Assembly: GCA_002343325.1 (NCBI GenBank) | Contig: DDSG01000023.1 | Span: 1 to 64,000 of the forward strand | Reading direction: 5' to 3' | From: Phycisphaerales bacterium UBA2396 | GTDB lineage: Bacteria > Planctomycetota > Phycisphaerae > Phycisphaerales > UBA1924 | DNA: 64,000 bases | Shown: piece after piece, positions 1-7,663 of the stretch | How the letters are laid out: every line of letters starts with the position of its first letter | How positions within the stretch are numbered: position 1 is the first letter of the stretch | Made by a program: the position numbers and the translations under genes | The notes under the pieces: model-generated | The model's input: the letters and a program-made list of their open reading frames with translations, nothing else | Databases searched by the model: none | Told to the model about the DNA's origin: nothing

Positions 1-2340
1 CGTTCGAACGGATGGGGAGAGCCCGTCGGAGTCGCGGGCGAGGGCCGCGGCGGAGGAACCGAGGGCGATGAGCGTGCCGCCGGCCTGGGTCCAGGCTCGC
101 AGGTCGGGGAGCGAAGAAGTCCATTGGCGGGGTCGGCCGTCGGGGATGATGAGGACGTTGTACCGCCTGAGATCGGCTCCGGACAGGTCGGCGGTGTCGA
201 GGTAGGAGGCGCGCAGGCCCAGCTCGTGATCGAGCGTGAACCAGACCTCGCCCGCGGAATAGGGGCTGAAGGGTTCGCGGGTCAGGACGGCGACGCGTGG
301 GGCTTCGAGGAGCGTGAAGTGATCGCCGCCGAGGTCGGGGAGGTCGCCGGGTCCCATGCCACCGGGGATCGTGAGCGGCGCGAGGCCCAGCATGCTCGCG
401 ACGTTGCGGACGCGATCGGCGAGCTCGGTCGGCGTGAAGGAGGGGTTGTCGTTGCGAGTCAGGAGGATGGAGCCTCTGGCGAGCGCGATGCCCGAGAGCA
501 CGGTGGGCTTATCGGTGGCGCGGACCTTGAGCCCCTGGTCCATGAGTCTGACGGCGGCGGCGAGGCTGCGGTCATCGCGGCCGTCGAACGCGAGGGCGAC
601 GGCGGGATTGGCGGGGGGTTGATTATCCTGAGCGATGGGGGCGGGCGGCACGAGCAGCGAGGCCGGGTCGAGGGGGGTGGCGACTTCGGGCAGGGCTGCC
701 CGCACTTCGGCGACGTCGATGCCCATCAGCATGGCGACGTTCCAGCCGGTGATGTCGTACAGGCGGCTTCGCCCGAAGCGGAGCAGTTCGCGGCGTTCTT
801 CGGTGAGGAAGTCCGCGGGCATGCGAGGATCGGTCTCGAACAGAGCGGCGGCGAGGCGGCCGAGGGGCTGATTGGCGGAGATGAGGATGGTGCCAACGGG
901 GAAGGACCGATCGGTGAAGTCGCGACCGAGCGAATCGCGGCCTGAGGCTTTGAACGTGTCGCGGGCGCGGTGGGCTTCGAGGCGCTGGGTATCGAGCAGC
1001 TCGGCGAGGGCCTGGGCGCGGGCGAGGTTGCCCTCGGGGAGCGAGAGGGCGAAGTAGCGTGTGACAACGGAGGCGTGTCCGACTTCGGTGCCGCCGCCGG
1101 CGAGAACCTTGCGACGATCGGCAAGGAAGTCGCGGAGGATCTGGCGGTCGTTGGCGGCGGCGGTGCGGAGGTTGGCGAGGGAGGCGACGAGCTGCTTGTG
1201 GACAGCTTCGCGATAGGGCTCGATCGTGCCTTCGGGGCGGCGGACGCCGTCGGAGATGATCTTGGCTTGTTCGTAGAGGTTGTCGATGGCGCCGCGGAGG
1301 GCGGCCCAGGAGCCGGAGTACCCCGGGTACCACTCTTCGTTCCACTCGCCGGTGTAGTAGCGCCAGCCGAAGGCGTCGAAGGCTTTGCCCTGGTCGTCGC
1401 CGAAGACGGCGGACCATTTTTTGATGTTGTCGCCGATGTTGGGGTTGATGGGGGCACGCGGGGGCATGAAGAGGAAAGTGTCGAGTGCGCCCTGCTCGTG
1501 GCTTTCGACAAAGTAGTGCGGGTTCCAGTCGGCGAAGGCGCGGACGCGGCCTTTGCTTTCGGGCTGGGTCGCGAAGATCCAATCGCGGTTGAGGTCGAAG
1601 AGGTAGTGGTTCATGCGCCCGCCGGGCCAGGGCTGGGCGTGGAATATGGACTGGTTGTCGACGTTGGGCTGGCGGGTTCGGCCCTGCTCGACGCTGTCGA
1701 TGCAGCGTTGGCGGCCGTCGGGGTTCATGAGGGGATCGAGGATGATGACGGCGCGGTCGAGCAGCGCGGTGACGGCGGGGTCGGTGCAGGCGGCGAGGTG
1801 CCAGGCGAGTGCGAGGGCGGCGTCTGTGCCGGACATTTCGTCGCCGTGGATGGTGTAGGAGAGGACGATGACGATGGGGAGAGACTCGGCGAGCGCGTCG
1901 GCCTCGGCGGCGGGGATGGTTCGCGGGTCGGCGAGGCGGGCAGCGTCGCGGCGGATCTGGTCGAGACGGGCGATGTTGGAGGGGCTGCTGATGGCGAGAT
2001 AGGAGAGGGGCCGACCCTGATGGCTTGTGGCGTAGTCGAAGAGCTTGACACGTGGGGCGGAGGCCGGGCTTTCCGCAAGGGCTTGGAGGATCGCCCGGAC
2101 CTGAGCCGGTGAGGCGGGCTTTTGGCCGACGGGGAAGCCGAGAATGGAGTCTGGCGTGGGGACGGCCGGGTTGTGGGCGGCGTTTGGGAAGAAAGGAACG
2201 TCGTAGGTGAGCCCGAGAAGTTCGACGGGGGGCGGGGGCGGGACGATGACAGGTGCCGCGGGCTGAGCGTTGGCAAGGGAGGCGAGCAGGAACGGGCCCA
2301 GAACGCGGGCGGGGTGGGCGAGAGTCTTGGGTGCGAGCAT
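1..2340 (-). CDS. Secreted M14-family zinc carboxypeptidase, 3' end cut by window edge
   Basis: The frame is open for 780 codons from the ATG at 2340 to the left edge, so the C-terminus is missing. The first ~25 residues form a signal peptide (hydrophobic PFLLASLANA), followed by a proline-rich linker, so the enzyme is exported. The zinc site of the M14 family is visible as IHGDEMSG (H165, E168). It is followed by NPDGRQR near residue 207 and ESHEQG further on, which fits the second His ligand region. Family members remove C-terminal residues from peptides or cell-wall stems; the substrate here is unknown. The region past residue ~500 is a long extension that I do not recognise. The gene is divergent from the glycine C-acetyltransferase gene with 58 bp between starts. 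Confidence 0.85.
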   Translation of the reverse strand, partial: MLAPKTLAHPARVLGPFLLASLANAQPAAPVIVPPPPPVELLGLTYDVPFFPNAAHNPAVPTPDSILGFPVGQKPASPAQVRAILQALAESPASAPRVKLFDYATSHQGRPLSYLAISSPSNIARLDQIRRDAARLADPRTIPAAEADALAESLPIVIVLSYTIHGDEMSGTDAALALAWHLAACTDPAVTALLDRAVIILDPLMNPDGRQRCIDSVEQGRTRQPNVDNQSIFHAQPWPGGRMNHYLFDLNRDWIFATQPESKGRVRAFADWNPHYFVESHEQGALDTFLFMPPRAPINPNIGDNIKKWSAVFGDDQGKAFDAFGWRYYTGEWNEEWYPGYSGSWAALRGAIDNLYEQAKIISDGVRRPEGTIEPYREAVHKQLVASLANLRTAAANDRQILRDFLADRRKVLAGGGTEVGHASVVTRYFALSLPEGNLARAQALAELLDTQRLEAHRARDTFKASGRDSLGRDFTDRSFPVGTILISANQPLGRLAAALFETDPRMPADFLTEERRELLRFGRSRLYDITGWNVAMLMGIDVAEVRAALPEVATPLDPASLLVPPAPIAQDNQPPANPAVALAFDGRDDRSLAAAVRLMDQGLKVRATDKPTVLSGIALARGSILLTRNDNPSFTPTELADRVRNVASMLGLAPLTIPGGMGPGDLPDLGGDHFTLLEAPRVAVLTREPFSPYSAGEVWFTLDHELGLRASYLDTADLSGADLRRYNVLIIPDGRPRQWTSSLPDLRAWTQAGGTLIALGSSAAALARDSDGLSPSVRT

Positions 2341-2398
2341 GGAGCGGCTCCTGTGGACCGGTAGAATCGGCGGCATCATACCTCGCGTGGAGAACCGC

Positions 2399-3628
2399 AT
2401 GACCACTGGGACGTTGTTCGATGTTCGTACCGATGCACTGTTCGCGACGCTTCGGGCGGATCGCGTCTGGAAGACGCTGCAGATGCTCGAAGGGCCGATG
2501 GGGCCGGTGGTCAGGATCCGGGGGCGCGGGGAGTGCCTGTGCTTCTGCAGCAACAACTATCTGGGCCTGGCGAATCATCCGGAGGTGATCGAGGCGGGGA
2601 TCCGCGGGCTGAAGGAGTATGGTGCGGGCACGGCGAGTGTGCGGTTCATCTGCGGGACGTTCACGCCGCACGAGGAGCTGGAAGAGGCGATCGCGTCGAT
2701 GATGGGGACGCAGGCGTCGTACACGTTTGTGTCGGCGTGGACGGCGAACGAGGCGGTGTTTCCGACTCTTTGCGAGGCGGGGGACACGATCATCTCGGAC
2801 GAACTGAACCACGCGTGCATCATTGACAGCATCCGGCTGGCGACGGTGATCAAGAAGGGCCTGCACAAGAGCGTGTACAAGAACAACACGCTGACGGGCG
2901 CGAACAGCCTGGAGCAGCGGCTCAAAGAAGCATCGGCGAACACCGACGCGAACGGCAAGCGCGGGCAGATCTGGGTCGTGACGGACGGCGTGTTCAGCAT
3001 GGAAGGATCGATCGCGGACCTGCCGACGATGAGGCAGATGTGCGACGAGTATGGCGCGATTCTGGTGGTGGACGACAGCCACGGGCACGGGGTGATGGGC
3101 AAGACGGGGCGTGGAACGCACGAGCACTGGGGGATGATGGGCGGGGCGTCGGGGCGCGTGGACATCTTCACGGGGACGCTGGGCAAGGCGCTGGGCGGCG
3201 GCGCGGGCGGGTTTGTGGCGGGCGATCGGCGGGTGATCGAGCTGCTGATCCAGCGGGGGAGGCCGACGCTGTTCTCGAACGCGCTGCCGGTGACGGTGGC
3301 GTGCTCGGCGAAGAAGGCGATCGAGATCATGCTGCGCGAGCCTGAGCGTGTTCAGCGGCTCAAGGACAACGTCGCGTATGCGAGGCAAAAGATCAAGGCG
3401 GCGGGGTTTGATGTGCTGGAATCCCCCACCGCGATCTGCCCGGTGATCGTGGGAGAAACGGCCAAGGCGATCGCGATGAGCCAGCGTCTGCTGGAGCTGG
3501 GCGTGTTCGTGATCGGGTTTGGGTACCCCGTGGTGCCGGAGGGGCACGCGCGGCTGCGGTGCCAGATCTCGGCGGCGCACACGCGGGAACATATCGACAC
3601 GCTGGTGGACGCGCTTCGGAAGCTCTGA
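2399..3628 (+). CDS. kbl: Glycine C-acetyltransferase (2-amino-3-ketobutyrate CoA ligase)
   Basis: This 409-residue PLP enzyme of the alpha-oxoamine synthase family interconverts 2-amino-3-oxobutyrate plus CoA and glycine plus acetyl-CoA in threonine breakdown. Family marks are FCSNNYLGLANHP (residues 49-61), the Kbl-like GAGTASVRFICGT (75-87), the DDSHGHG motif (225-231) and the PLP lysine in TGTLGKALGG (K263). The SVRFICGT segment favours Kbl over the related BioF or HemA enzymes. I chose the ATG at 2399 because it begins just before the conserved core; an upstream in-frame extension would overlap the divergent peptidase gene. Threonine dehydrogenase, the usual partner, is not adjacent. The stop lies 7 bp from the convergent PIN/TRAM gene. 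Confidence 0.88.
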   Translation: MTTGTLFDVRTDALFATLRADRVWKTLQMLEGPMGPVVRIRGRGECLCFCSNNYLGLANHPEVIEAGIRGLKEYGAGTASVRFICGTFTPHEELEEAIASMMGTQASYTFVSAWTANEAVFPTLCEAGDTIISDELNHACIIDSIRLATVIKKGLHKSVYKNNTLTGANSLEQRLKEASANTDANGKRGQIWVVTDGVFSMEGSIADLPTMRQMCDEYGAILVVDDSHGHGVMGKTGRGTHEHWGMMGGASGRVDIFTGTLGKALGGGAGGFVAGDRRVIELLIQRGRPTLFSNALPVTVACSAKKAIEIMLREPERVQRLKDNVAYARQKIKAAGFDVLESPTAICPVIVGETAKAIAMSQRLLELGVFVIGFGYPVVPEGHARLRCQISAAHTREHIDTLVDALRKL

Positions 3629-3635
3629 GCGTGGT

Positions 3636-4973
3636 TCAGCGGCGGGGGTTGCGGGGGGAGCCCTTGCGAAGGCTGTGGGGCGGATTGGCCGGGAAGGGTC
3701 CGGGCGGTAGTGAGGCCGCGGGCTTGGCGGGGGGCGGGGGCTCCACGGAGGGCTCGGGCGGATCGACGTTGGGCGAGCTGGAGGCTTGCGGGAGTGAGTC
3801 TTCAGGGGGTGGTTCAGCCGGTGATGCGGGCGGCGGTGGTTGCCGATCGGACGGGAAATTCTGGGGCGGCGGCGGAGGCGGCGGACGATCGGCGAGGCGG
3901 GCGAAGACGATGCGGCCCGAGCCGGTGGGGATGGAAGAGGTGACGGTGGCGCGGACCTCGGTGCCGATGCGATGGGCGGCGTGATCGACGACGACCATGG
4001 TGCCCTCGTCGAGGAAGCCGACGGCTTGGCCGGGCTGCTCGCCCGCGCGTTGGAGGAAGATCGAGATCGTCTCGCCCGGGAGGGCCGGGGAACGGAGAGC
4101 GGCGGCGACGTCGTTGAGCCGGAGGACGGCGACTTTTTGGATATCCGCGACTTTGGCGAGCCCGGTGTCGGTGGTGACGATCATGGCGGGCATGGTGCGG
4201 GCGAGCTCAATGAGCATCTGGTCGGCGGCCATGCCTGGGAGGATGGGGTCTTCGATGCGCAGATCGATCGCTGCGGAGGCCTGGAGCTTCTCGATCATCG
4301 ACAGGCCACGACGTCCCTTGGCCCGCTTGCTTCGGTCGGAGCTGTCGGCGAGCGTCTGGAGTTCGTTGACGATGAAGCGGGGAACGACGACGGGCTGGGA
4401 GATGATGCCGGTCTGGACAAGGTCATAGATTCGGCCGTCGATGAGGACGGAGGAATCAAGGAGCATGGGCCTGGGCCCACGGATCTGCTTGACGAACTCG
4501 ACGTAGGGGACGACGAGGCGGAAGTCGTCCTGGGTCTGGAGGACGGTGACGATGACGAGGTAGGCAAGCCCGATGCCGATGAGGACCTTGACGAGAGCGA
4601 CGAGCCCCGAGTCGGTGATCTGGTAGCTTTGGACGACGAGGTCGATGACGGCGCCGATGGCGAGCGAGGCGATCATCGCGCCGAGCAGGCCGAGGAAGAT
4701 CGAGAAGAGGGTGGAGACTTTTTTGCGCGGGGTGAAGACGTCGATGGAGATCACGATGGCCGCGAGCCCGACGGTAATCGCGAGGACGAGGGGCCAGGCT
4801 TGGGCGCGTGCGGCTTCGCCGGGGTCGGGGTTCTTCTGATCGACGCTCAGGATGTTGAGGAGGGTGACGGTGAAAAAGGTGACAACGAATGTCAGCCGGA
4901 CGATCCGCAGGAGGACGGTTCGGCTCCGCTCGTCCTGCTCGGCGGCGTTGATCGGTTGGCGTTCGTCGGTCAC
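3636..4973 (-). CDS. Membrane PIN/TRAM-domain protein (YacL-like)
   Basis: The 445-residue protein has about four N-terminal membrane helices (roughly residues 22-45, 58-78, 85-115 and 125-150). A PIN domain follows with acidic residues in LLDSSVLIDGRIYDL (near 170), NELQTLAD and TTDTGLAKVA. Then comes a TRAM-like beta domain containing PGQAVGFLDEGTMVVVDH. This order matches the YacL/PIN-TRAM family, which is inferred to be a membrane-anchored ribonuclease; catalysis is not proven for most members. The last ~70 residues are a low-complexity proline-rich tail that ends in arginines. That tail is not part of the family core and may be a recent extension. Confidence 0.85.
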   Translation of the reverse strand: MTDERQPINAAEQDERSRTVLLRIVRLTFVVTFFTVTLLNILSVDQKNPDPGEAARAQAWPLVLAITVGLAAIVISIDVFTPRKKVSTLFSIFLGLLGAMIASLAIGAVIDLVVQSYQITDSGLVALVKVLIGIGLAYLVIVTVLQTQDDFRLVVPYVEFVKQIRGPRPMLLDSSVLIDGRIYDLVQTGIISQPVVVPRFIVNELQTLADSSDRSKRAKGRRGLSMIEKLQASAAIDLRIEDPILPGMAADQMLIELARTMPAMIVTTDTGLAKVADIQKVAVLRLNDVAAALRSPALPGETISIFLQRAGEQPGQAVGFLDEGTMVVVDHAAHRIGTEVRATVTSSIPTGSGRIVFARLADRPPPPPPPQNFPSDRQPPPPASPAEPPPEDSLPQASSSPNVDPPEPSVEPPPPAKPAASLPPGPFPANPPHSLRKGSPRNPRR

Positions 4974-5032
4974 GGGGTGAGTGTACGCGAGGGGGCATGA
5001 GGCAAGGCCGGGCGGCCTATCATGGGGCGAGT

Positions 5033-5152
5033 CCCCCCGATCGACGGCCGGGCCCGTCGCACGGAAGGCCCGTGAACCTGGTCAGGGCTTGACCGCAGCA
5101 GCCATAAGCGGCGTCGTCCGGGTCGTCGGCAACCTGGCCGTCGATCGCGGGG
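5033..5152 (+). ncRNA. ffs: Bacterial small signal recognition particle RNA (4.5S type)
   Basis: The core GTGAACCTGGTCAGG (5072-5086), followed ten bases later by AGCAGCCATAAG (5097-5108), is the Ffh-binding hairpin of bacterial SRP RNA. The ends close it: bases 5038-5049 pair perfectly with 5136-5147, and four further C-G pairs (5033-5036 with 5149-5152) follow one mismatch, giving a ~120-nt rod. The ten-base apex reads GCTTGACCGC, which gives a URRC-type loop (UGAC) in place of the common GGAA. A TATCAT hexamer at 5018-5023 could be its -10 element; no clear -35 is seen. The gene fills the gap between the PIN/TRAM gene and the gene at 5257. In many bacteria ffs lies near dnaX, which starts 2.5 kb downstream here. 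Confidence 0.9.
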
Positions 5153-5193
5153 ATTCACTCCACGTGCCCGTGTCGTGTGCGGCGGACTCTCGC

Positions 5194-5224
5194 TTGACAC
5201 ACGGCCGGGGGGGGGGGGTATGCT
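5194..5224 (+). promoter_or_regulatory. Sigma-70-like promoter with a 12-G tract in the spacer
   Basis: A perfect -35 hexamer TTGACA (5194-5199) and a good -10 hexamer TATGCT (5219-5224) are 19 bp apart. Twelve of the spacer bases are an uninterrupted G run (5207-5218) that touches the -10. A start of transcription near 5231 leaves a short leader before the GGAGG Shine-Dalgarno at 5246-5250 and the ATG at 5257. Losing two G would give the optimal 17-bp spacing, so slippage of the tract could switch expression. Confidence 0.65.
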
Positions 5225-5256
5225 GTCGTTCAGGATCGACTGAACGGAGGCAGCGC

Positions 5257-6324
5257 ATGAGCATGTTTCTCTGCGCCATCACGGTGTGTGCGTTGGGTGC
5301 TGAGCCCGCCTTGCAATCGCGGATTGATCAAGGTCTGCCGCCGATGCCGACCGGTGTGCGGGTGGTGTGGGAGGTCGAGCAGCACGCGGGCCTGACGCGG
5401 GACGAACTCGGGGCGATGCGTCGGCGGATCGCGGGCAAGCCGGACCACCCGGATCGGCCGCAGGCGGAATCGGCCGAGCGAATCCTGACCCACGGTCCGG
5501 ATCGGTTGCGTCGTGAGATGTGGGTTGACGGGTCGGGGCGGTTCCGTGTTTGCGAGACCCGGGCGAGCAGAGTCTGGGAAGACGTGGTGGTGGCGGATGG
5601 CGTGGTGTGGGCTCTCTCGCCCGACACGCTGAACATCGTGGACGGGACGCGAGAACCCCCGCCCGGCAGGAACTTCCGCCCGGCGCGTGATGAAGCGCAG
5701 CGTAATCTGGGCGGCTTCGTGCTCGGGGGGCTTTCGATGATCATCGGGGCTCCGAAGGTCACGGTGCAGACCTTTGGACGATCGGGGAGCGAGTGGAACG
5801 CCACGGCGATGCTCCCGGACAACATCGGCGAGTTTTCGTTCCGCGGCGTGGAGCGAGGCGGGCATTTGCTCGCGACCGAGGGACGCGTGCGGCGGCTTGA
5901 CCCGGCGCCGTCCGAGGTGGGGTTCAGGATTGTCGCCTCGGAGCCGTGGTTTGACTCGCCGATCGGCGTTGTCTTTCGGGTGGTCGAGAACTACAGCCCG
6001 TCCGGCGCGTTGCGGTCCCGTCATCGCCTGGTCGAGGTTGAGCCCTGGCCGGGAGATCGGTCGTACTTTGCGGTACCCGATCGTTCACAGCCGCGTGACG
6101 CGGTACGTGGCGATCTGAACCTGTTGAGCGTCGCGGACTTCCGAGACGATCCTGCGGGGCGATTCTGGCGACGCGAATCGGCGGATGAGACGTTCGAGAA
6201 GGGCCCGCCGCCGCCGCACGATCCGGCTCGGGCGTTGGTGACGCTCGATCGGGCGGGGTACCTGATCCTGATCGGTGCGGGCGTGTTCGTCGCGGCCGTG
6301 TGGCTGCGGCAGCGGACCGGATAG
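5257..6324 (+). CDS. Secreted or membrane-anchored hypothetical protein with C-terminal membrane helix
   Basis: This 355-residue protein is not one I recognise. It starts at the ATG at 5257, which has a GGAGG six bases upstream; the longer open frame would run through the SRP RNA. Residues 1-15 (MSMFLCAITVCALGA) look like a signal peptide. The body is rich in beta-type segments and contains two central stretches, WEDVVVADGVVWALS and IVDGTREPPPG. The last ~20 residues (YLILIGAGVFVAAVWL followed by arginines) are one membrane helix with a basic cytoplasmic tail. The protein is therefore probably periplasmic, anchored at its C-terminus. The next gene starts 51 bp downstream on the same strand, so the two are probably co-transcribed from the G-tract promoter. 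Confidence 0.75.
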   Translation: MSMFLCAITVCALGAEPALQSRIDQGLPPMPTGVRVVWEVEQHAGLTRDELGAMRRRIAGKPDHPDRPQAESAERILTHGPDRLRREMWVDGSGRFRVCETRASRVWEDVVVADGVVWALSPDTLNIVDGTREPPPGRNFRPARDEAQRNLGGFVLGGLSMIIGAPKVTVQTFGRSGSEWNATAMLPDNIGEFSFRGVERGGHLLATEGRVRRLDPAPSEVGFRIVASEPWFDSPIGVVFRVVENYSPSGALRSRHRLVEVEPWPGDRSYFAVPDRSQPRDAVRGDLNLLSVADFRDDPAGRFWRRESADETFEKGPPPPHDPARALVTLDRAGYLILIGAGVFVAAVWLRQRTG

Positions 6325-6375
6325 GCACCGAGCCGTTCAAGCAAAGTCCAGTCCGCGGAGCTGAAGGGGGCTTCT

Positions 6376-7590
6376 ATGCAGAGATTCCTTGCTCACTTTG
6401 GTATGGCGGTGCTGCTCGTGGCCGGCGTCAGCAAGGCGTTGTCGTTTGGGTCGTTCACGGCCTCGCTCGGCTCGTGGGAGATCATCCCGGAAGCGGCGAT
6501 CGGCATCGTTGCGATGCTGGTTGTGGCCGGGGAACTGCTGCTCGGCGGGATGTGGTTCGCGGGTGTGCGTCGGCGCGCCATCGCGTGGGCGGCAACGGGC
6601 ATGATCGTCCTGTTCACCGGCGCGTATCTGTACCAGTTTCTGATCTACGGCCCCCCGCGGTGCGAGTGTCTCGGCAAGCTGCTGGCGTTCCGGATGGAGT
6701 CCAAGCAGGTTCCACTGGTTGTGCTGCGAAACGTGCTGTTGCTGGCGTGCATGATCGCGGCGACTCGGCACGCCAACGTCGTTCGCGCGACACCCGGCGC
6801 CGCTCACACAACTCCGGGCGCTGAGGCCCATGCCCGATCGGGATTCACGCTGATCGAACTGATGATGGTGATCGCGGTCGTGACGATCGTCGCCGGTTTG
6901 GCCTTGATGTCATTCGGGTCTCTCCGCGCGACGGCCGTGGGGATGTCGTCGCTGTCGCTGCTTCGGCAGCACGTGGCGGTGTTTCAGTCGTACGGCGTGG
7001 ATCACAAGGACGCGATGCCGAGGTTTATCGAGATCGACGGGACGCACGCGATGCACGGGCCTTACGGACTGTACTTTCGCGGCGAGAAGCTGGCCTATTT
7101 CTCGCAATCGACGTTCTGGCCTTGCGCGATGGAGCAGCAGTACTACAACGGCATCGCGTACACGGCGGACATGTTCATCCCGCCCTGGACGAGAAACCTC
7201 GAACTTGGGGTTGGCAAGGGGCACCCGTACCTGTACGCGGCGACGTCCGTTTCCCGCCCGGAATTTTGGATGCCCGCGGAGCGAGCCGGCCCGGAGCAAT
7301 GGCGGACGGTCCGCTTCGCCGAGGTGTTGTTCCCGAGTCAGAAGGTGATCCTGTCGGCGATCGATGAGCGTGTGGCGGATCATTCGCCGGAGACGGACCG
7401 AGTTGAGTCGGCGCACCTCGGGTGGATCGATGGATCAGCGTCGATCATGCCGAGGCGGGATCTCGAGCCCGGCTACCCCGGGGGTGAAGGCCGCTATGAA
7501 GGGTCTTGGTCCATCTTCACGGACTGGCCTGCGGGCTCGCACACCATCCAGGGCGTGCGCGGCCTGGATGTCGGCGCTCGGGCAAGGTAG
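6376..7590 (+). CDS. MauE/DoxX-like membrane domain fused to a type IV pseudopilin
   Basis: This single 404-codon frame joins two modules. Residues 1-135 form four membrane helices (about 6-22, 41-63, 68-88 and 116-131) with a CEC pair at 96-98, as in MauE/DoxX redox-associated membrane proteins. After a short linker comes a class III signal: G156-F157 with E161 (SGFTLIELMMVI), then a ~20-residue hydrophobic helix and a globular pseudopilin domain. That domain ends with AHLGWIDGS, like the H-X9-DG tails of planctomycete prepilin-like proteins. Four helices would place the linker in the cytoplasm, where prepilin peptidase cuts, so the product may be split after G156. The start has AAGGGGG five bases upstream. 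No secretion or pilus assembly genes are nearby. Confidence 0.8.
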   Translation: MQRFLAHFGMAVLLVAGVSKALSFGSFTASLGSWEIIPEAAIGIVAMLVVAGELLLGGMWFAGVRRRAIAWAATGMIVLFTGAYLYQFLIYGPPRCECLGKLLAFRMESKQVPLVVLRNVLLLACMIAATRHANVVRATPGAAHTTPGAEAHARSGFTLIELMMVIAVVTIVAGLALMSFGSLRATAVGMSSLSLLRQHVAVFQSYGVDHKDAMPRFIEIDGTHAMHGPYGLYFRGEKLAYFSQSTFWPCAMEQQYYNGIAYTADMFIPPWTRNLELGVGKGHPYLYAATSVSRPEFWMPAERAGPEQWRTVRFAEVLFPSQKVILSAIDERVADHSPETDRVESAHLGWIDGSASIMPRRDLEPGYPGGEGRYEGSWSIFTDWPAGSHTIQGVRGLDVGARAR

Positions 7591-7663
7591 TCGGCCCAGG
7601 GGGGATGAGGGGTGATTCGGCCCAGGAGATCCGGGGCTTCTCTGCGGGCGATAGAATCGCGGC

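Noticed and set aside
623..3592. A 989-codon leftward open frame rich in Arg, Pro and His
   Set aside because: It is antisense or out of frame to the M14 peptidase and kbl, has extreme Arg/Pro/His composition and no domain. High GC makes such open frames common.
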